Shown here: in pieces, positions 1 through 9,255 of the stretch
Position numbering within the stretch: the first letter of the stretch is position 1
How the letters are laid out: each line of letters begins with the position of its first letter
NCBI GenBank assembly: GCA_009760855.2
Contig: WPIO01000025.1
Location: forward strand, 3,243,501 to 3,281,000
DNA from: Cristatella mucedo
Lineage: Eukaryota; Bryozoa; Phylactolaemata; Cristatellidae
Direction of reading: 5' to 3'
DNA length: 37,500 nt
The notes under the pieces: model-generated
The model's database searches: none
Seen by the model: the letters and a program-made list of their open reading frames with translations, nothing else
What the model was told of the DNA's origin: nothing
Position numbers and translations under genes: made by a program

Positions 1-658
1 ATATACTTGTATATAGAAATGAGTCATTTATTGATTTATTAAGAAGTGTTAATGATATATTTAAGAGAGTCTAAAGTATTAGAAAATCTAGTCAATCAAG
101 TAAAGAAGGATATATATTTAGTATAAAAGAAAATACTAATTCTATTAAGACTCACATTGACAAATCAATTCTATTAAGAAATAAAAATTTCGAAATTTGT
201 TTTAAGAAAAAGAAGGTTCAGATGTTCCTGACTCAGATATAAGTCAAGTATTCAAACTAAGACCTAATGATATTCCACAAGGTTTTTTCAATATTGTTGA
301 ACCTAATGAAAATCATTAAGCAGACATTTTATATATGCCAAATGATTCTGGCTATAAATATGCTTTGAGTGTTATTGATGCTGCTAGTAGATATATAGAT
401 TCAAGAACATTTAAAACAAAGTCTTCTAAAGAAGTAACACAAGCAATAATAGATATTTATACAAAAGGACCTTTAGAATGGCCAAAGAAGATAACAGTAG
501 ATCCAGGATCAGAGTTTAAAGGAGAGTTCACTAAATAAATGAAAAAACATGAAACAAGTGTTATAGAAGGTACAAGTAAAAAGAGTTTTGCATTAGTTGA
601 AAGAATGAATAGAACAGTAGCAGAGAGAGCATGTATTGCACAATATGAAAAAGAATTA
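1..658 (+). pseudogene. rve-type DDE integrase pseudogene, N-terminal and catalytic part (segment 1 of 3)
   Basis: A retrovirus-like integrase catalyses strand transfer of element DNA into a chromosome. The recognisable part starts near 212. It runs through an HxADILYM motif (about 315-335), the first catalytic Asp in a VIDAASRY stretch (about 370), the second in VDPGSEF (about 490) and the Glu in ALVERMNR (about 597), followed by AERACIAQYEKEL. Spacing and neighbouring residues fit the DDE core as I remember it from integrases of virus-like or Polinton-like elements in invertebrates; I could not search a database. The frame has TAA stops near 182, 203, 319 and 536, and the upstream open stretch (about 40-205) is in another frame, so the copy is broken. 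The strongly AT-rich composition differs from the sequence after 4660. The protein breaks off at a LINE insertion but resumes in segments 2 and 3. An LTR-retroelement origin is possible but I see no reverse transcriptase of that type. Confidence 0.7.
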
Positions 659-733
659 AGAATAATAATAATAATGCACTTGATAAAGCGCCCTCAGAGA
701 ACTTAATTTCTTTCTAGGTGCTTTACATTTGCT
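659..733 (-). mobile_element. 75-bp LINE-A 3'-end fragment inserted in the integrase gene
   Basis: On the minus strand this reads as the last ~75 bases of the LINE family seen at 826-3240, ending in an (ATT)n tail. GAATTA occurs immediately before (653-658) and at its far edge (734-739), a 6-bp target-site duplication. Removing the insert with one GAATTA leaves the integrase frame in register on both sides. This is a severely 5'-truncated retrotransposition event. Confidence 0.8.
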
Positions 734-739
734 GAATTA

Positions 740-831
740 TAAAGTAGTAACAAAGGAGATTATACTAGAAACAAAGATTGGATTGATAATTTGCCAAAGA
801 TTATTGATTATTTAAATAATATTATTAATAA
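740..831 (+). pseudogene. Integrase pseudogene, short middle segment (2 of 3)
   Basis: This is the continuation of the integrase after the 75-bp LINE fragment, in the same frame. It includes a KDWIDNLPKIIDYLNN stretch that corresponds to the W-x-x-x-LP-x-x-x-x-x-LN motif that follows the catalytic core in this integrase type. One TAA (about 740) falls at the junction. The segment ends in AAT triplets that merge with the tail of the next LINE, so its exact right edge is ambiguous. Confidence 0.65.
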
Positions 832-3240
832 TAATAATAATTCACTTGATAAAGCGCCCTCAGAGAACTTAATCTCTCTCTAGGCGCTTTACATTTGCTG
901 CAAAGTGAAATGATATTGAATGGTAAGTAAAATCATGCTTAAAAACAAACAAAATGAATAATATGGTTAGGGGTGACATGCACAGGGTCAGCATGCAAAT
1001 GTGGTTAGTGGCAGCATGCACAGTGTCAGCACGCATAAGCACATCAAGGACGAATCACAGGGACCCACTAAATGCTGTCCTAAATAGGTGTGTTTTTAGG
1101 TTCCTTTTAAATGTGGTCAGGTCAGGGGATGTTCTGACGCAGGTCGGGAGGGAGTTCCAGGCTGTGGGAGCATACGAACTAAATGCACAGTCTCCAAAGG
1201 ATTTGAGGTTTGTACGAGGTATTTCTAGACTGTTGGATTCTGAAAAGCAGGTGGTACGATGCTTGGCCTGATGGGGTAGTATATCTGAAAGATAGGCTGG
1301 AGCCATAGAATGAAGGGGCCTAAAAGTGAGCGACAAAACCTTGAAGTCAATCCGTTGCTTGACTGGTAGCCAGTGCAGGTCGGCGAGAAGTGGAGCTGCG
1401 ACGCTCACGACAGACAAGTCTAGCTGCCGAGTTTTGCACCAGCTGCAATCGCCTGATCGCACCTGCTGGTAGGCCAGTAAGCAGTGAGTTTCAGAAGTCG
1501 AGACGGGATATCACGAATGCATGGACCAACTTGGACGTGGTATCTTTATTTAAACAAGCCCGAATTTTAGCAATGTTATGAAGCTGAAAATAGGCGGATT
1601 TGACTGTGGAGCTGATATGGTCGTCTAACGAGAGGTCGCTTTGGAATATGACACCTAGATTTTGAGCTGATTCAACTGGAGATATGCTGGCAGAGCCAAT
1701 TTTGAAAGTCAGCCTTTTCAATCTCTGAATCACACTGGGTTTGCCCACAACAAGTAAGTTAGTTTTATCATCGTTTAGTTTTAGAAAATTTTCTGCCATC
1801 CATGTGCGGATGTCATCAATGCATGCAGCTAGTGAGTTGAGAGAATTTGAGGTGCTCGAAGGCTGGGACGGATCAAAGCAAAGGTACAACTGAGTGTCAT
1901 CCGCATAGAAGTGAAAGCCTTGATTGTGCTTGGCAATCACATCAGCAAGAAGGAGAGTATAAACCGTGAAAAGAACCGGACCTAGCACTGAGCCCTGAGG
2001 TACTCCATATTTCAGAGGTACTTCATATGATCTTTGTCCATTCACGTCAATACTCTGGAGTCTCCCACTGAGATAGGACCTGAACCACTGCAGAGCAGTG
2101 CCAGTGATGCCCAGGCGAGATGAGAGGCGCTCTAGAAGAACTTTGTGATCGATGGTGTCAAAAGCTGCCGAAAGATCAAGCAAAACAAGCAGAGCCACTC
2201 TACCCATGTCTGCATTCCTAAGTAGGTCGTTGTACACTCTAAGCAATGCTGACTCTGTGGAGTGATTAGCTCTAAAGCCAGACTGGAACTTACTAGTAAG
2301 GTGTGAGGTTTCGATATACGAGTTCAGCTGGTCCGCCACGACCCGTTCCAGTGTCTTTGATAGGAATGGTAGAAGGGAAACTGGGCAGTAGTTGCTTAAG
2401 TTCTCTTGGTCTAGTGTCGCTTTCTTGAGAAGTGGCCTGACTACAGCTTTTTTGAAAGGTGCTGGGACCTGACCTGAGGCTAATGACATATTAATTATGT
2501 TAGTTATGCATGGCAGAAGCAGATCAATGCAACGTAGGAGCAGGACAGTGCGAATAGGGTCCAGAGGACTTGTTGTCTTCTTTGATTGAGATACGAACTT
2601 TAGGACTAGATCACTAGTGACCTGCTTAAATGCAGACATTGAGGCGCAGCCAGGAACCGAGGAACAGCATTCTAGTGGGAAGGTTGTCATCGCAGGGATG
2701 GATTCCCTGATCTTGTCTATCTTCTGCACAAAGAATCGAGAGAAGCGATCGGCTAGATCATCACTAGGATCATCAGGTAAGGAGCTAATCTGGGAACGGT
2801 TGAGGAGATGGTTTATTGTCGACATCAGCATTTTTGGATTGTGCATCTGTGATTCAACAATGTTTTATGGAAGCTAGACTTGGCCTTTGCTAGGATCGAT
2901 TGGTACGACCTACAGTAATCTTCATATGTCTTTCGATGAACAGTTAGTCCGGATCTTTTGTATGCTTTTTCAAGCTTTCGTTTAGTATACTTGGCTAGTT
3001 TAATGTCTGTGGTAAACCATAGGCCGTCTGGGCGGGGGCGCACAGTGCGCTTTGTCAGAGGTGCAAACTCGTCGAGCGTGTCAGCTAGTGTCGTGTTGTA
3101 GCTATCTACCAATGATGACAGATCGGATGGAGGATTGAGCAGCAGAGATGAAGCAGATATTCTCGCACGGACAGCATCGATTTCAAGGGTCTTGAGGTTT
3201 CGCGATTCACAGGTTATTTTAGAGGAGGATGTGGGCACAC
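826..3240 (-). mobile_element. LINE-A (L2/CR1-like non-LTR retrotransposon), 5'-truncated, broken reverse transcriptase
   Basis: Minus-strand element. In reading order it has a linker region ending in basic, PWF-like residues (3253-2825), then a reverse transcriptase frame (2846-1491, 451 codons) with SLLPFLSKTLERVV, LLDLSAAFDTIDH, GVPQGSVLGP near residues 281-290 and the catalytic YADD at 314-317. A C-terminal part (1462-1055) has the LHWLPVKQRIDFK and FGDCAFSSYAPTAWNSLP motifs typical of L2/CR1 LINEs. The three parts lie in different frames, so the copy has at least two frameshifts and cannot encode one protein. No apurinic endonuclease domain is seen; the element stops at 3240. The 3' end carries a stem-loop and an (ATT)n tail. 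It is inserted in the integrase pseudogene: codons on both sides (AAT before; ACA AGA ACA after) stay in frame. Confidence 0.9.
853..888 (-). other. Conserved 3'-terminal stem-loop of LINE-A
   Basis: GCGCC (854-858) pairs with GGCGC (883-887) and AGAGA (862-866) with TCTCT (873-877), enclosing a 6-base loop. It lies immediately before the (ATT)n tail in element sense. The same structure recurs in the copies near 680, 5965, 7135, 14425, 18535 and 23285. In L2- and UnaL2-type LINEs a 3' hairpin plus short tandem repeat is what the element's own reverse transcriptase recognises; that role is inferred here. Confidence 0.65.
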
Positions 3241-3569
3241 AATACAAGAACAACTGGTGAAAAACCTTCTAAAACAATAAAAAAGAAACAGTAAAACTAA
3301 AGAAACCAAAATATCATAGAAAACTAGGATAACAAGAAAAGTTATTAGATCCAGGGACAAATATTAGATAATTATTAGAAGCAGGTGAAGGAGAAGATGA
3401 AAATAGAAGAAGAGCTACAGACGAAATATGGAGTTTAACTAAACATACTATTGTTAGAATAATGGTATTGAAAGAACAACCACTTCTTTTTTTTGTAAAT
3501 GATGTTAAAAGGAGCTTTGTTAGAGAGGAGTTGCAAGTGATTAAGATTATATTTATATGGATTATCTAA
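3241..3569 (+). pseudogene. Integrase pseudogene, C-terminal segment (3 of 3)
   Basis: The integrase resumes after the 2.4-kb LINE. The segment starts with TTGEKPSKTI in one frame, shifts frame between about 3278 and 3295, then continues through RRRATDEIWSL (about 3405-3440) and VKRSFVREELQV (about 3505-3545) to a TAA at 3567. The RRRAT-x-x-W-SL and GFVREEL-like motifs match the C-terminal end of this integrase type as I recall it. In-frame TAA codons lie at 3270, 3330 and 3369. The 3' end overlaps the end of a minus-strand gene (3435-3941), a convergent layout. Confidence 0.65.
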
Positions 3570-3941
3570 TTGTTCTACAACTGTTTGATTAAATTCTTCT
3601 TTAGTCACCTTATCATCATCCAACACATCTACTATCTTTGAAACTAAATTAAAATTTGATTGAAGAGTAGAACGTTTGCTTCTATCAATTTGTGATATTG
3701 TACTTTCAACTGATATTAACATTACTGTTAGTCCACCTCAAACAGTTACTACATGTGATAATTCTTCATACTGTTGAACGTATGTACTAGTTACAGTAAT
3801 TGCAAGAGTTAATAAAATACTTATAAATTGAAAACCATATCTAACATGTATCAATTTAGTTAAACATCCTCTAATTCTTTCATTATCTTAAAGTATTCAA
3901 TTGTATTTGTGATTATCAAATTTCGTTCTTAGATCTGACAT
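3435..3941 (-). pseudogene. Small two-helix membrane protein pseudogene of the AT-rich element
   Basis: Starting at a Met at 3941, one minus-strand frame stays readable apart from TGA at 3899 and 3740 and TAA at 3890. It encodes a charged N-terminus (NERIRG), a hydrophobic segment (about FISILLTLAITVTSTYV), a short polar turn, a second hydrophobic segment (GGLTVMLISVE) and a hydrophilic tail rich in Asp, Lys and Glu. Two close membrane helices followed by a conserved-looking SVE/SIE and a soluble tail resembles small membrane proteins of large DNA viruses and virus-like elements; this resemblance is from memory and weak. The last ~45 codons run antisense to the integrase C-terminus, so the true end may be near 3570. 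Function unknown. Confidence 0.45.
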
Positions 3942-4063
3942 GATTATCCTATAATAGTTATAATAAATAGGAGATGAGTGAGAACAGTGTGGAAACCTAC
4001 AATCCCAAACATCCTAATTTTCAATATCATAATCATAATATGTTACTATAATTCTTGGAACAC

Positions 4064-4587
4064 CTAATTCTTCAAGTTCTTTCTCATAGTCATGCTTTGT
4101 TTTCCACGATACTGTATCACTATCGCAAAGACAATTATTAGAACTATACTTATTATTCCACAAAATATTGCTTTCCAAAAAATTATAATTAGTATTATGA
4201 TTGCGTGACTATATTCTTTATTTTCTAATTTTGAATTAATTGATAAAATTTCCTTATATGGCTCAACCTAATTCTTTTTTCTAATTTCAAAGCTTTTTCC
4301 TTTACATTTTCTAATATGTTTTTCTACTACTTCTTTTCTCAAATAAATTGATTTAGAAATAACGTTTTGTAACAAATAATCAAAAGTATAAACTTTATCA
4401 AACAAATATGTGTTATCTTCTAAAAAGTATACTTTGTAACAAACATACTAAGATTTTTAACATTAATTGGTATATCAATTCTATGTATAGTGTATTAATT
4501 AAATATATTCCTAACTTGTTTTTTCGAACTACTTGCTTTTTCTCCTCTCCTTCTAAATAATGTTCTAGAAATATAAGAAAAAAGCAT
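4064..4587 (-). pseudogene. Tail-anchored membrane protein pseudogene of the AT-rich element
   Basis: From a Met at 4587 the frame runs through a basic N-terminal region (RTLFRRRGEKASSSKKQ). A TAA at 4497 and a single-base frame change at a run of T near 4421-4426 follow. It then continues as a charged region (IYLRKEVVEKHIRKC), a TAG at 4270, and a strongly hydrophobic stretch of ~30 residues (plus positions about 4110-4205) followed by a short basic tail and stop at 4064. Sustained amino-acid character across both frames argues for a real gene of ~174 residues that has decayed. No family recognised. It lies just upstream of, and on the same strand as, the two-helix protein gene, suggesting a minus-strand gene cluster of the same element. 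Confidence 0.45.
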
Positions 4588-4668
4588 TTACTATAATTAG
4601 TAAATAATTAGTTAAAAATAGAGATGTTTACTCCTATATAATCGTATCAACTTAACACAACTCCAAGT

Positions 4669-4845
4669 AGTATGTAAATGAATGGAATGGAGAATAGGGT
4701 CTCGAGAATGACGGTAGCCATTAAATAAATCGGAGGACGAGAAACGATCGAGCGTTAGCGAGATTGCTTATCGGAGGACAGTTTATTTATTGATGACGTC
4801 ATTCGAATGAGCCCTAGCCTCCATTCCATTCATTTACATACTATT
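4669..4845. mobile_element. Palindromic MITE-like element
   Basis: The left arm starts AGTATGTAAATGAATGGAAT and the right arm ends with the inverse, ATTCCATTCATTTACATACT; the arms continue with mismatches for about 45 bp. The interior (~85 bp) has two CGGAGGAC copies, paired TTTATT-type ends and a TGACGTCA palindrome near 4792. No coding capacity. Left flank CAAGT and right flank ATTCC show no clear duplication. It sits exactly where the AT-rich island changes to ordinary composition, so it could also mark the end of the larger element. Confidence 0.65.
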
Positions 4846-5240
4846 CCCCCCTCCCCTGGATTCCAGGCATGTTCTATGGACGATACCTAGCAGGCGAGGC
4901 TGTCTAGAAATGTGCATTGAACGTTCAGTGGTGCCAACTTGATGAGCACTAAACGTCAAAATTCAAGCCCGCACGGGCATACAGAATCGCCTGTGAACTT
5001 CTAGCGGGACGTGCAACGGCAAGGCCATGTGCGGGAAGACACAACAGAATGACGTAAGCAATGAATATATTCATGAATGCATACTTTTTACGGCTACGTC
5101 AGCGGCAAAGGATTCTCATGATGCTTCACACGACGGAGAGTTCCTACCGAGTCCCAGGAATAATTGCGATGCACTGCGATACCCCTGCGATTTTCACAAT
5201 AATTGTCGCAAACTGTGGTTTCTATGACACTTTTTACCCG
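4846..5240. other. Unassigned spacer
   Basis: Mixed-composition sequence with two short overlapping open frames (66 and 69 codons at 5027-5270) in different frames and no recognisable motif. I see no gene, RNA or repeat here. Confidence 0.4.
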
Positions 5241-5924
5241 ACTATAATAATAATAATGCATTTGATATAGCCCAACTGAATACTCAATCTCTCTCTAGGA
5301 ACTTTACATTTGCTGCAAAGGAAGCACGATCGAATGGTTAGTTGTAGCGTGCTCAATTAGTAATAATAATAATATGGTTAGGGTGACATGCACACGGTCT
5401 GCATGCAAGTTTAGTTACTGGCAGCATGCACAGTGTCAGCACGCATAAACTCATAAAGGACGAATCATATGGATCCACTAAATTTTGTCATGAATCGATG
5501 CGTTTTTAGTTTCTTTTTAAAATTGGGCAAGTCAGGAGATGTCGTAACGCAGGTCGGAAGTGAGTTCTAGGCTTTGGGAGCATGCAAACTAAAGGCATGA
5601 ACTCCAAAGGATTTGAGATTTGTACGAGGTACGGTATACAATTAGATTAAGTCAAGACGGGATGTCACAAACGCATAGATCAATTTAGATGTGGTATCCC
5701 TGTCTAAAAAAGCCCAAATTTAAGAAGTATTATGTAGCTAAAAGTAGGCAGAATTGACAGTGGAGCTGAAGTGGTCGTCTAATGAAAGGTCACTTTGGAA
5801 AACGACACCTAGATTTTGTGCAGATTCAACAGGGGATATGCTCATAGAGCCGATTTTTAGTGTTGGACTTTCTTAACTAGTAAATTGGTTAAGAAAGTTT
5901 GCTTCAATCCATGTGTGGATTTTG

Positions 5925-6017
5925 TTTCCCTTTGCAGCATATGTAAAGCGCCTAGAAAGAGATTGAGTTCTCTGAGGGCACTTTATCAAGTGCATTATTA
6001 TTGTTATTATTATTATA
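5925..6017 (+). mobile_element. LINE-A 3'-end fragment, plus strand, nested in the LINE copy
   Basis: Starts TTTGTTTCCCTTTGCAGCAT and continues through AAAGCGCC, the AGAGA/TCTCT stem-loop and (ATT)n. The host LINE reads ...CCATGTGTGGAT before it and ATCATCAATACAAGC after it, contiguous in the uninterrupted copy near 1800. This is a 5'-truncated insertion in opposite orientation. Confidence 0.75.
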
Positions 6018-6581
6018 TCATCAATACAAGCAGCAATGAAGTTGAGAGAATTCGACGGGCTACAGGGCTGGGAGGGATCAAAGCAAAGGTACAACTGAGT
6101 GCTCTCTGAATAGAAGTGAAAGCCTAGATTGTGCGTGGCAATCACATCGGCAAGAGGGTGATTATAAACCGTGAAAAGGACGGAACCAGCTCAGATCACT
6201 GAGGTACCCTATATTTCAGAGGTTTCTCGGGTGATCTTTGTCCATTCGCATCGATACCTTTGAGTCCCCTGCTGACATAGGACCTAAATCATGGCACTGC
6301 AGTGATGCCGGTGCAGTTCCCGGGAGAGGTGACAGGCGCTCAAGCAGGACTTGGGGATCAATAGCTTCAACATCTGCCGAAAGATCGAGCAACACACGCA
6401 TAGATACTCTACCTATCTCTTCATTCCTAAATAGAAAGTTATACACCCAAAGCGATGCTGACTCTGTGGAGTGATTAGCTCTAAAACCAGACGGGAACTT
6501 ACTACCGAGATTTGAAGTTTTAATATACGAGTGCAGCTGGACTGTCGCGACTCGTTTAAGTATCCGTATAGGAACGGTGGA

Positions 6582-7190
6582 AGGTGCAAGACTCTGCAGC
6601 TAGACTTATCTGTCGTGAGCATCGTAGTTGCCACATCACACCACTTTCCGCCGACCTGCACTGGCTACCAGTTAAGCAACGCATCGACTTCAAGGTTTTG
6701 TCACTCAGTATAGGTCCCTTCCTTCTTTGGCTCCAGCCTGCCTATAAGATCTACTGCTTGACCAGACCAAGCATCGTACCACCCGCTTTTCGAAATCTAA
6801 CTGTTTACCTATACCTCAAACAAATTTCAAATCCTTTGGAGACCGTGCATTTAGTTCTTATACTCTACAAGCCTGGAACTAACTTCCGACTTCCGTCACA
6901 ACATCCCCTGACTTGGCTACATTTAAAAGAAATTTTAAAAAGCAACTAGTTGGTTCCCATGATTCGTCCTTGATGTGCTTGTGCGTGCTGACACTGTGCC
7001 TGCTGCCACTAACTACGCGTGCATGCTGACCCTATGCATGTCACCCCTAACCATGTTTATTCTTGTTGTTCATCGAGCATGCTTCCACTAACCATCCTGT
7101 TGTGTTTCCTTTGCAGCAAATTTAAAGCGCCTAGAAAAAGATTGAGCTCTCTGAGGGCGCTTTATCAAGTGTGTTATTATTATTATTATT
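6582..7190 (+). mobile_element. 5'-truncated LINE-A copy, plus strand, nested in the LINE copy
   Basis: Translating the plus strand from 6584 gives an ARLICREHR stretch then LHWLPVKQRIDFKVLSL and, with frame slips, the C-terminal remnant, followed by 3' UTR, stem-loop and (ATT)n at 7170-7190. Flanking minus-strand LINE sequence (AACGGTGGAAGG before; GAGACTGGGCAAAGT after) is contiguous in the 826-3240 copy near 2370, so the insertion point is clear. No obvious target duplication. Confidence 0.8.
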
Positions 7191-7529
7191 AAATGAGACT
7201 GGGCAAAGTCGCTCAAGTTCTCTTGGTCTAGTGTTGCTTTCTGGAGTTTCGGCCTGACTACAGCCTTTTTGAAAGGTGCTGGGACATGACCTGAGGCTAA
7301 TGAAACATTTATGATGTTATTTATGCATGGCAGCAGCAGATCAATGCATCGTAGAAGCAGAACAGTAGAAATTGAGTTTGGAGGACAAGTCGTCTTCTTT
7401 GATTGGGATATGAACTTCGGGACGAGGTGACTAGCGACCTGCTTGAGCGTAAACTTAAAGAGGTGCTTCATGGAATTGAGGGACAGAATTCCAGGGAGAT
7501 GCCACCATCTTATCAGTGGACTCGATTTA

Positions 7530-8436
7530 TAATCAACAGTTTTCGGGGTTACCCAAAAACCTTTCATACGATTATATAAAAATAGTTCCATGTTTATCCA
7601 CTAAATTTCATACGATTTCACGCAAGCGCTCTTGTGCTATGGCCTCCGATGGCCCAGCCTGCTATAGATATTTTTTATGCGATACAGCTGCCATTTTCAT
7701 TATAGGCGCCTCGAAACTGCTGTACTGCTGTTTTCATACCACTTCACTGTAAACCGTGTTCCGGGATTTGCCAACCAAATGTCATGGCATAGCACATGGG
7801 CATTGTCATGCAGTAGCCTCCGAAGGCAGTGAGCAGTCATTTTTGGACTGCGATACAGCTGCCATTCCCACCATAGGCAGTGCACAACTTTGGTGTGGAA
7901 TTTATTTATAGACAGCATCGTTTCTTGTTTACCAACAATATTTCAAGAAATTGTGCACTGGCATTCTCACGAAATGGCCCGGCCTGCACAGAAAAAATTG
8001 CGATACAGCTTATATTTCTACAATAAAAGTCAAGCAACTGCAGTTTCGATTCCAAATTACATAAAACAGGGTTCCATGTTTAGCCACTAAATGATATGCG
8101 ATTACGGATGAGCATTTTCCGGATGTCCTTCGACGGCCCTGGCCAGGAAGCCTCTCTACATATTCCAACTGCAATGCGGCTGCCATTTCACAATAAGAAT
8201 TGCGCATCTGTGCTTTGATTCCAAATTATAATAAACAATTTTCCGGATTTACTAACAAAATTTCGTGCCATTTGGCTTGGGCACTATCATGTAATGACCT
8301 CCAATAGCACGGTGTGACCTATAGTTTCCAAGCGCGTTAGAGCTGCTATTTATACAACGCGTCGCGAAACTATGGTTTTGATACAGTAATTTAGAAAAAT
8401 CGTCCCAGGTTTACCGACCAAATTCCGTTCAAAATA
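7530..8436 (+). repeat. Degenerate ~165-bp tandem repeat, forward block 1
   Basis: A core box (TTCCRTGTTTAxCCACTAAATTTCATGCGATT-like) recurs at 7587, 7759, about 7923, 8072, 8241 and 8404: spacings 172, 164, 149, 169 and 163. A second box, GCGATACAGCTGCCAT-like, recurs at 7679, 7850 and 8004. Units are strongly diverged and contain no credible coding sequence; short open frames here are accidental. Confidence 0.75.
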
Positions 8437-9255
8437 ATGCAATGTAATTTATCTCCGTCTGCAACTCCACAAAGCCATAAAGACTATGTGGGTGTTACGC
8501 AGGAGAGCTGTGTATAGCGAACTCACAGCCTAAGCGGCTTTCGGTATGCATTCAGTAGCCAACAGACTTCGTCTCACGCAACAAAGAGAAAGAGGGAAGC
8601 ATAGCAGAATCAGGAAAGCAGTTGCAGTGATTAGCATGGAAGTAGCAGCTCAGGACGACTGGAAAGGATGTGCCATAGTCGGCAGCAGGAGAGTAGTTGT
8701 CATTGCATAAGAATCGTGGAAGCGTGTTTCGCCGTCTAGGACCTGCAGAGCTAAAGCTTCTGTCGCCAACGGTCTTTAAGCGATGGAATGAAACAAGTGA
8801 CTTATTGTCCATATATGACCTGAGACCACGAGAAGGCTGATACTGGTGCAGCAGTTCAGCTAGGTACGAAGGAGCCAAGCCGTGGCGGGCCTTGTGGGTC
8901 AGCATAAGAAGCTTGCTCCGTTTCCGTTGATCAACCGGCAGCCATCCTTACTCTTTTAGCAAAGGAAACACGTGCTCAAACCTCTGGTATTTAAAAACTA
9001 GTCTGGCAGCCATATTCATAGCCAGCTGCAGTGGCCTAGCTGCTTTTTTTCGGCAGCCCAGCCAAAGGGGAATTACAATAACCTAGCCGAGACAGAACGA
9101 AAGAGCTTGTTAAATTTTTTGCAAGCCGCCATGGAAGACGGCTCTTAATCTTCGATAGGAATCGAACGTGATGGCTATCTGCTGAAGCAGTCTTCTGAAC
9201 GGAGCTTTTAAAATTTAGGCAGTTTTCGAAGACGATACCTTAAATTCCGAGCACG
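8437..9255 (-). mobile_element. LINE-B (second L2-like family), 5'-truncated copy
   Basis: Minus-strand frames give, in order, FVLSRLGYCNSPLAGLP, AMNMAARLVFKYQRFEHV, GWLPVDQRKRSKLLMLTHKA, RHGLAPSYLAELL and TVGDRSFSSAGPRRRNTLP, the order found at the C-terminal end of L2-like RT proteins. Stops and frame changes lie between them. It is a different family from LINE-A: the 3' end is (ATTAC)-like, not (ATT)n. A related shorter copy lies at 17573-17945. It interrupts the ~165-bp repeat array. Confidence 0.75.

Larger units (their letters stand above)
5245..7515 (-). mobile_element. LINE-A copy, heavily decayed, split by two plus-strand LINE insertions
   Basis: The minus-strand copy begins with AAT triplets and the 3' stem-loop at 5245-5310, continues with sequence matching the 3' region of the 826-3240 copy (GACATGCACACGGTC, CTTTGGGAGCATGC), then RT pieces (FHFYSESTQLYLCFD, where the catalytic YADD has become YSES) up to about 6580. 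The RT N-terminal part (KTTCPPNSISTVLLLRCIDLL) resumes at 7191-7510. Alignment with the longer copy shows that 5925-6017 and 6582-7190 are foreign insertions. Many stops and frameshifts; non-functional. A segment around 5635-5650 is also deleted relative to the longer copy. Confidence 0.8.

Noticed and set aside
3900-4200. An upstream extension of the 3435-3941 membrane gene in the same minus-strand frame (SWKTKHDYEKELEELG)
   Set aside because: It overlaps the membrane helix of the neighbouring gene in another frame; the helix-plus-basic-tail reading is more protein-like, so the extension is probably accidental.
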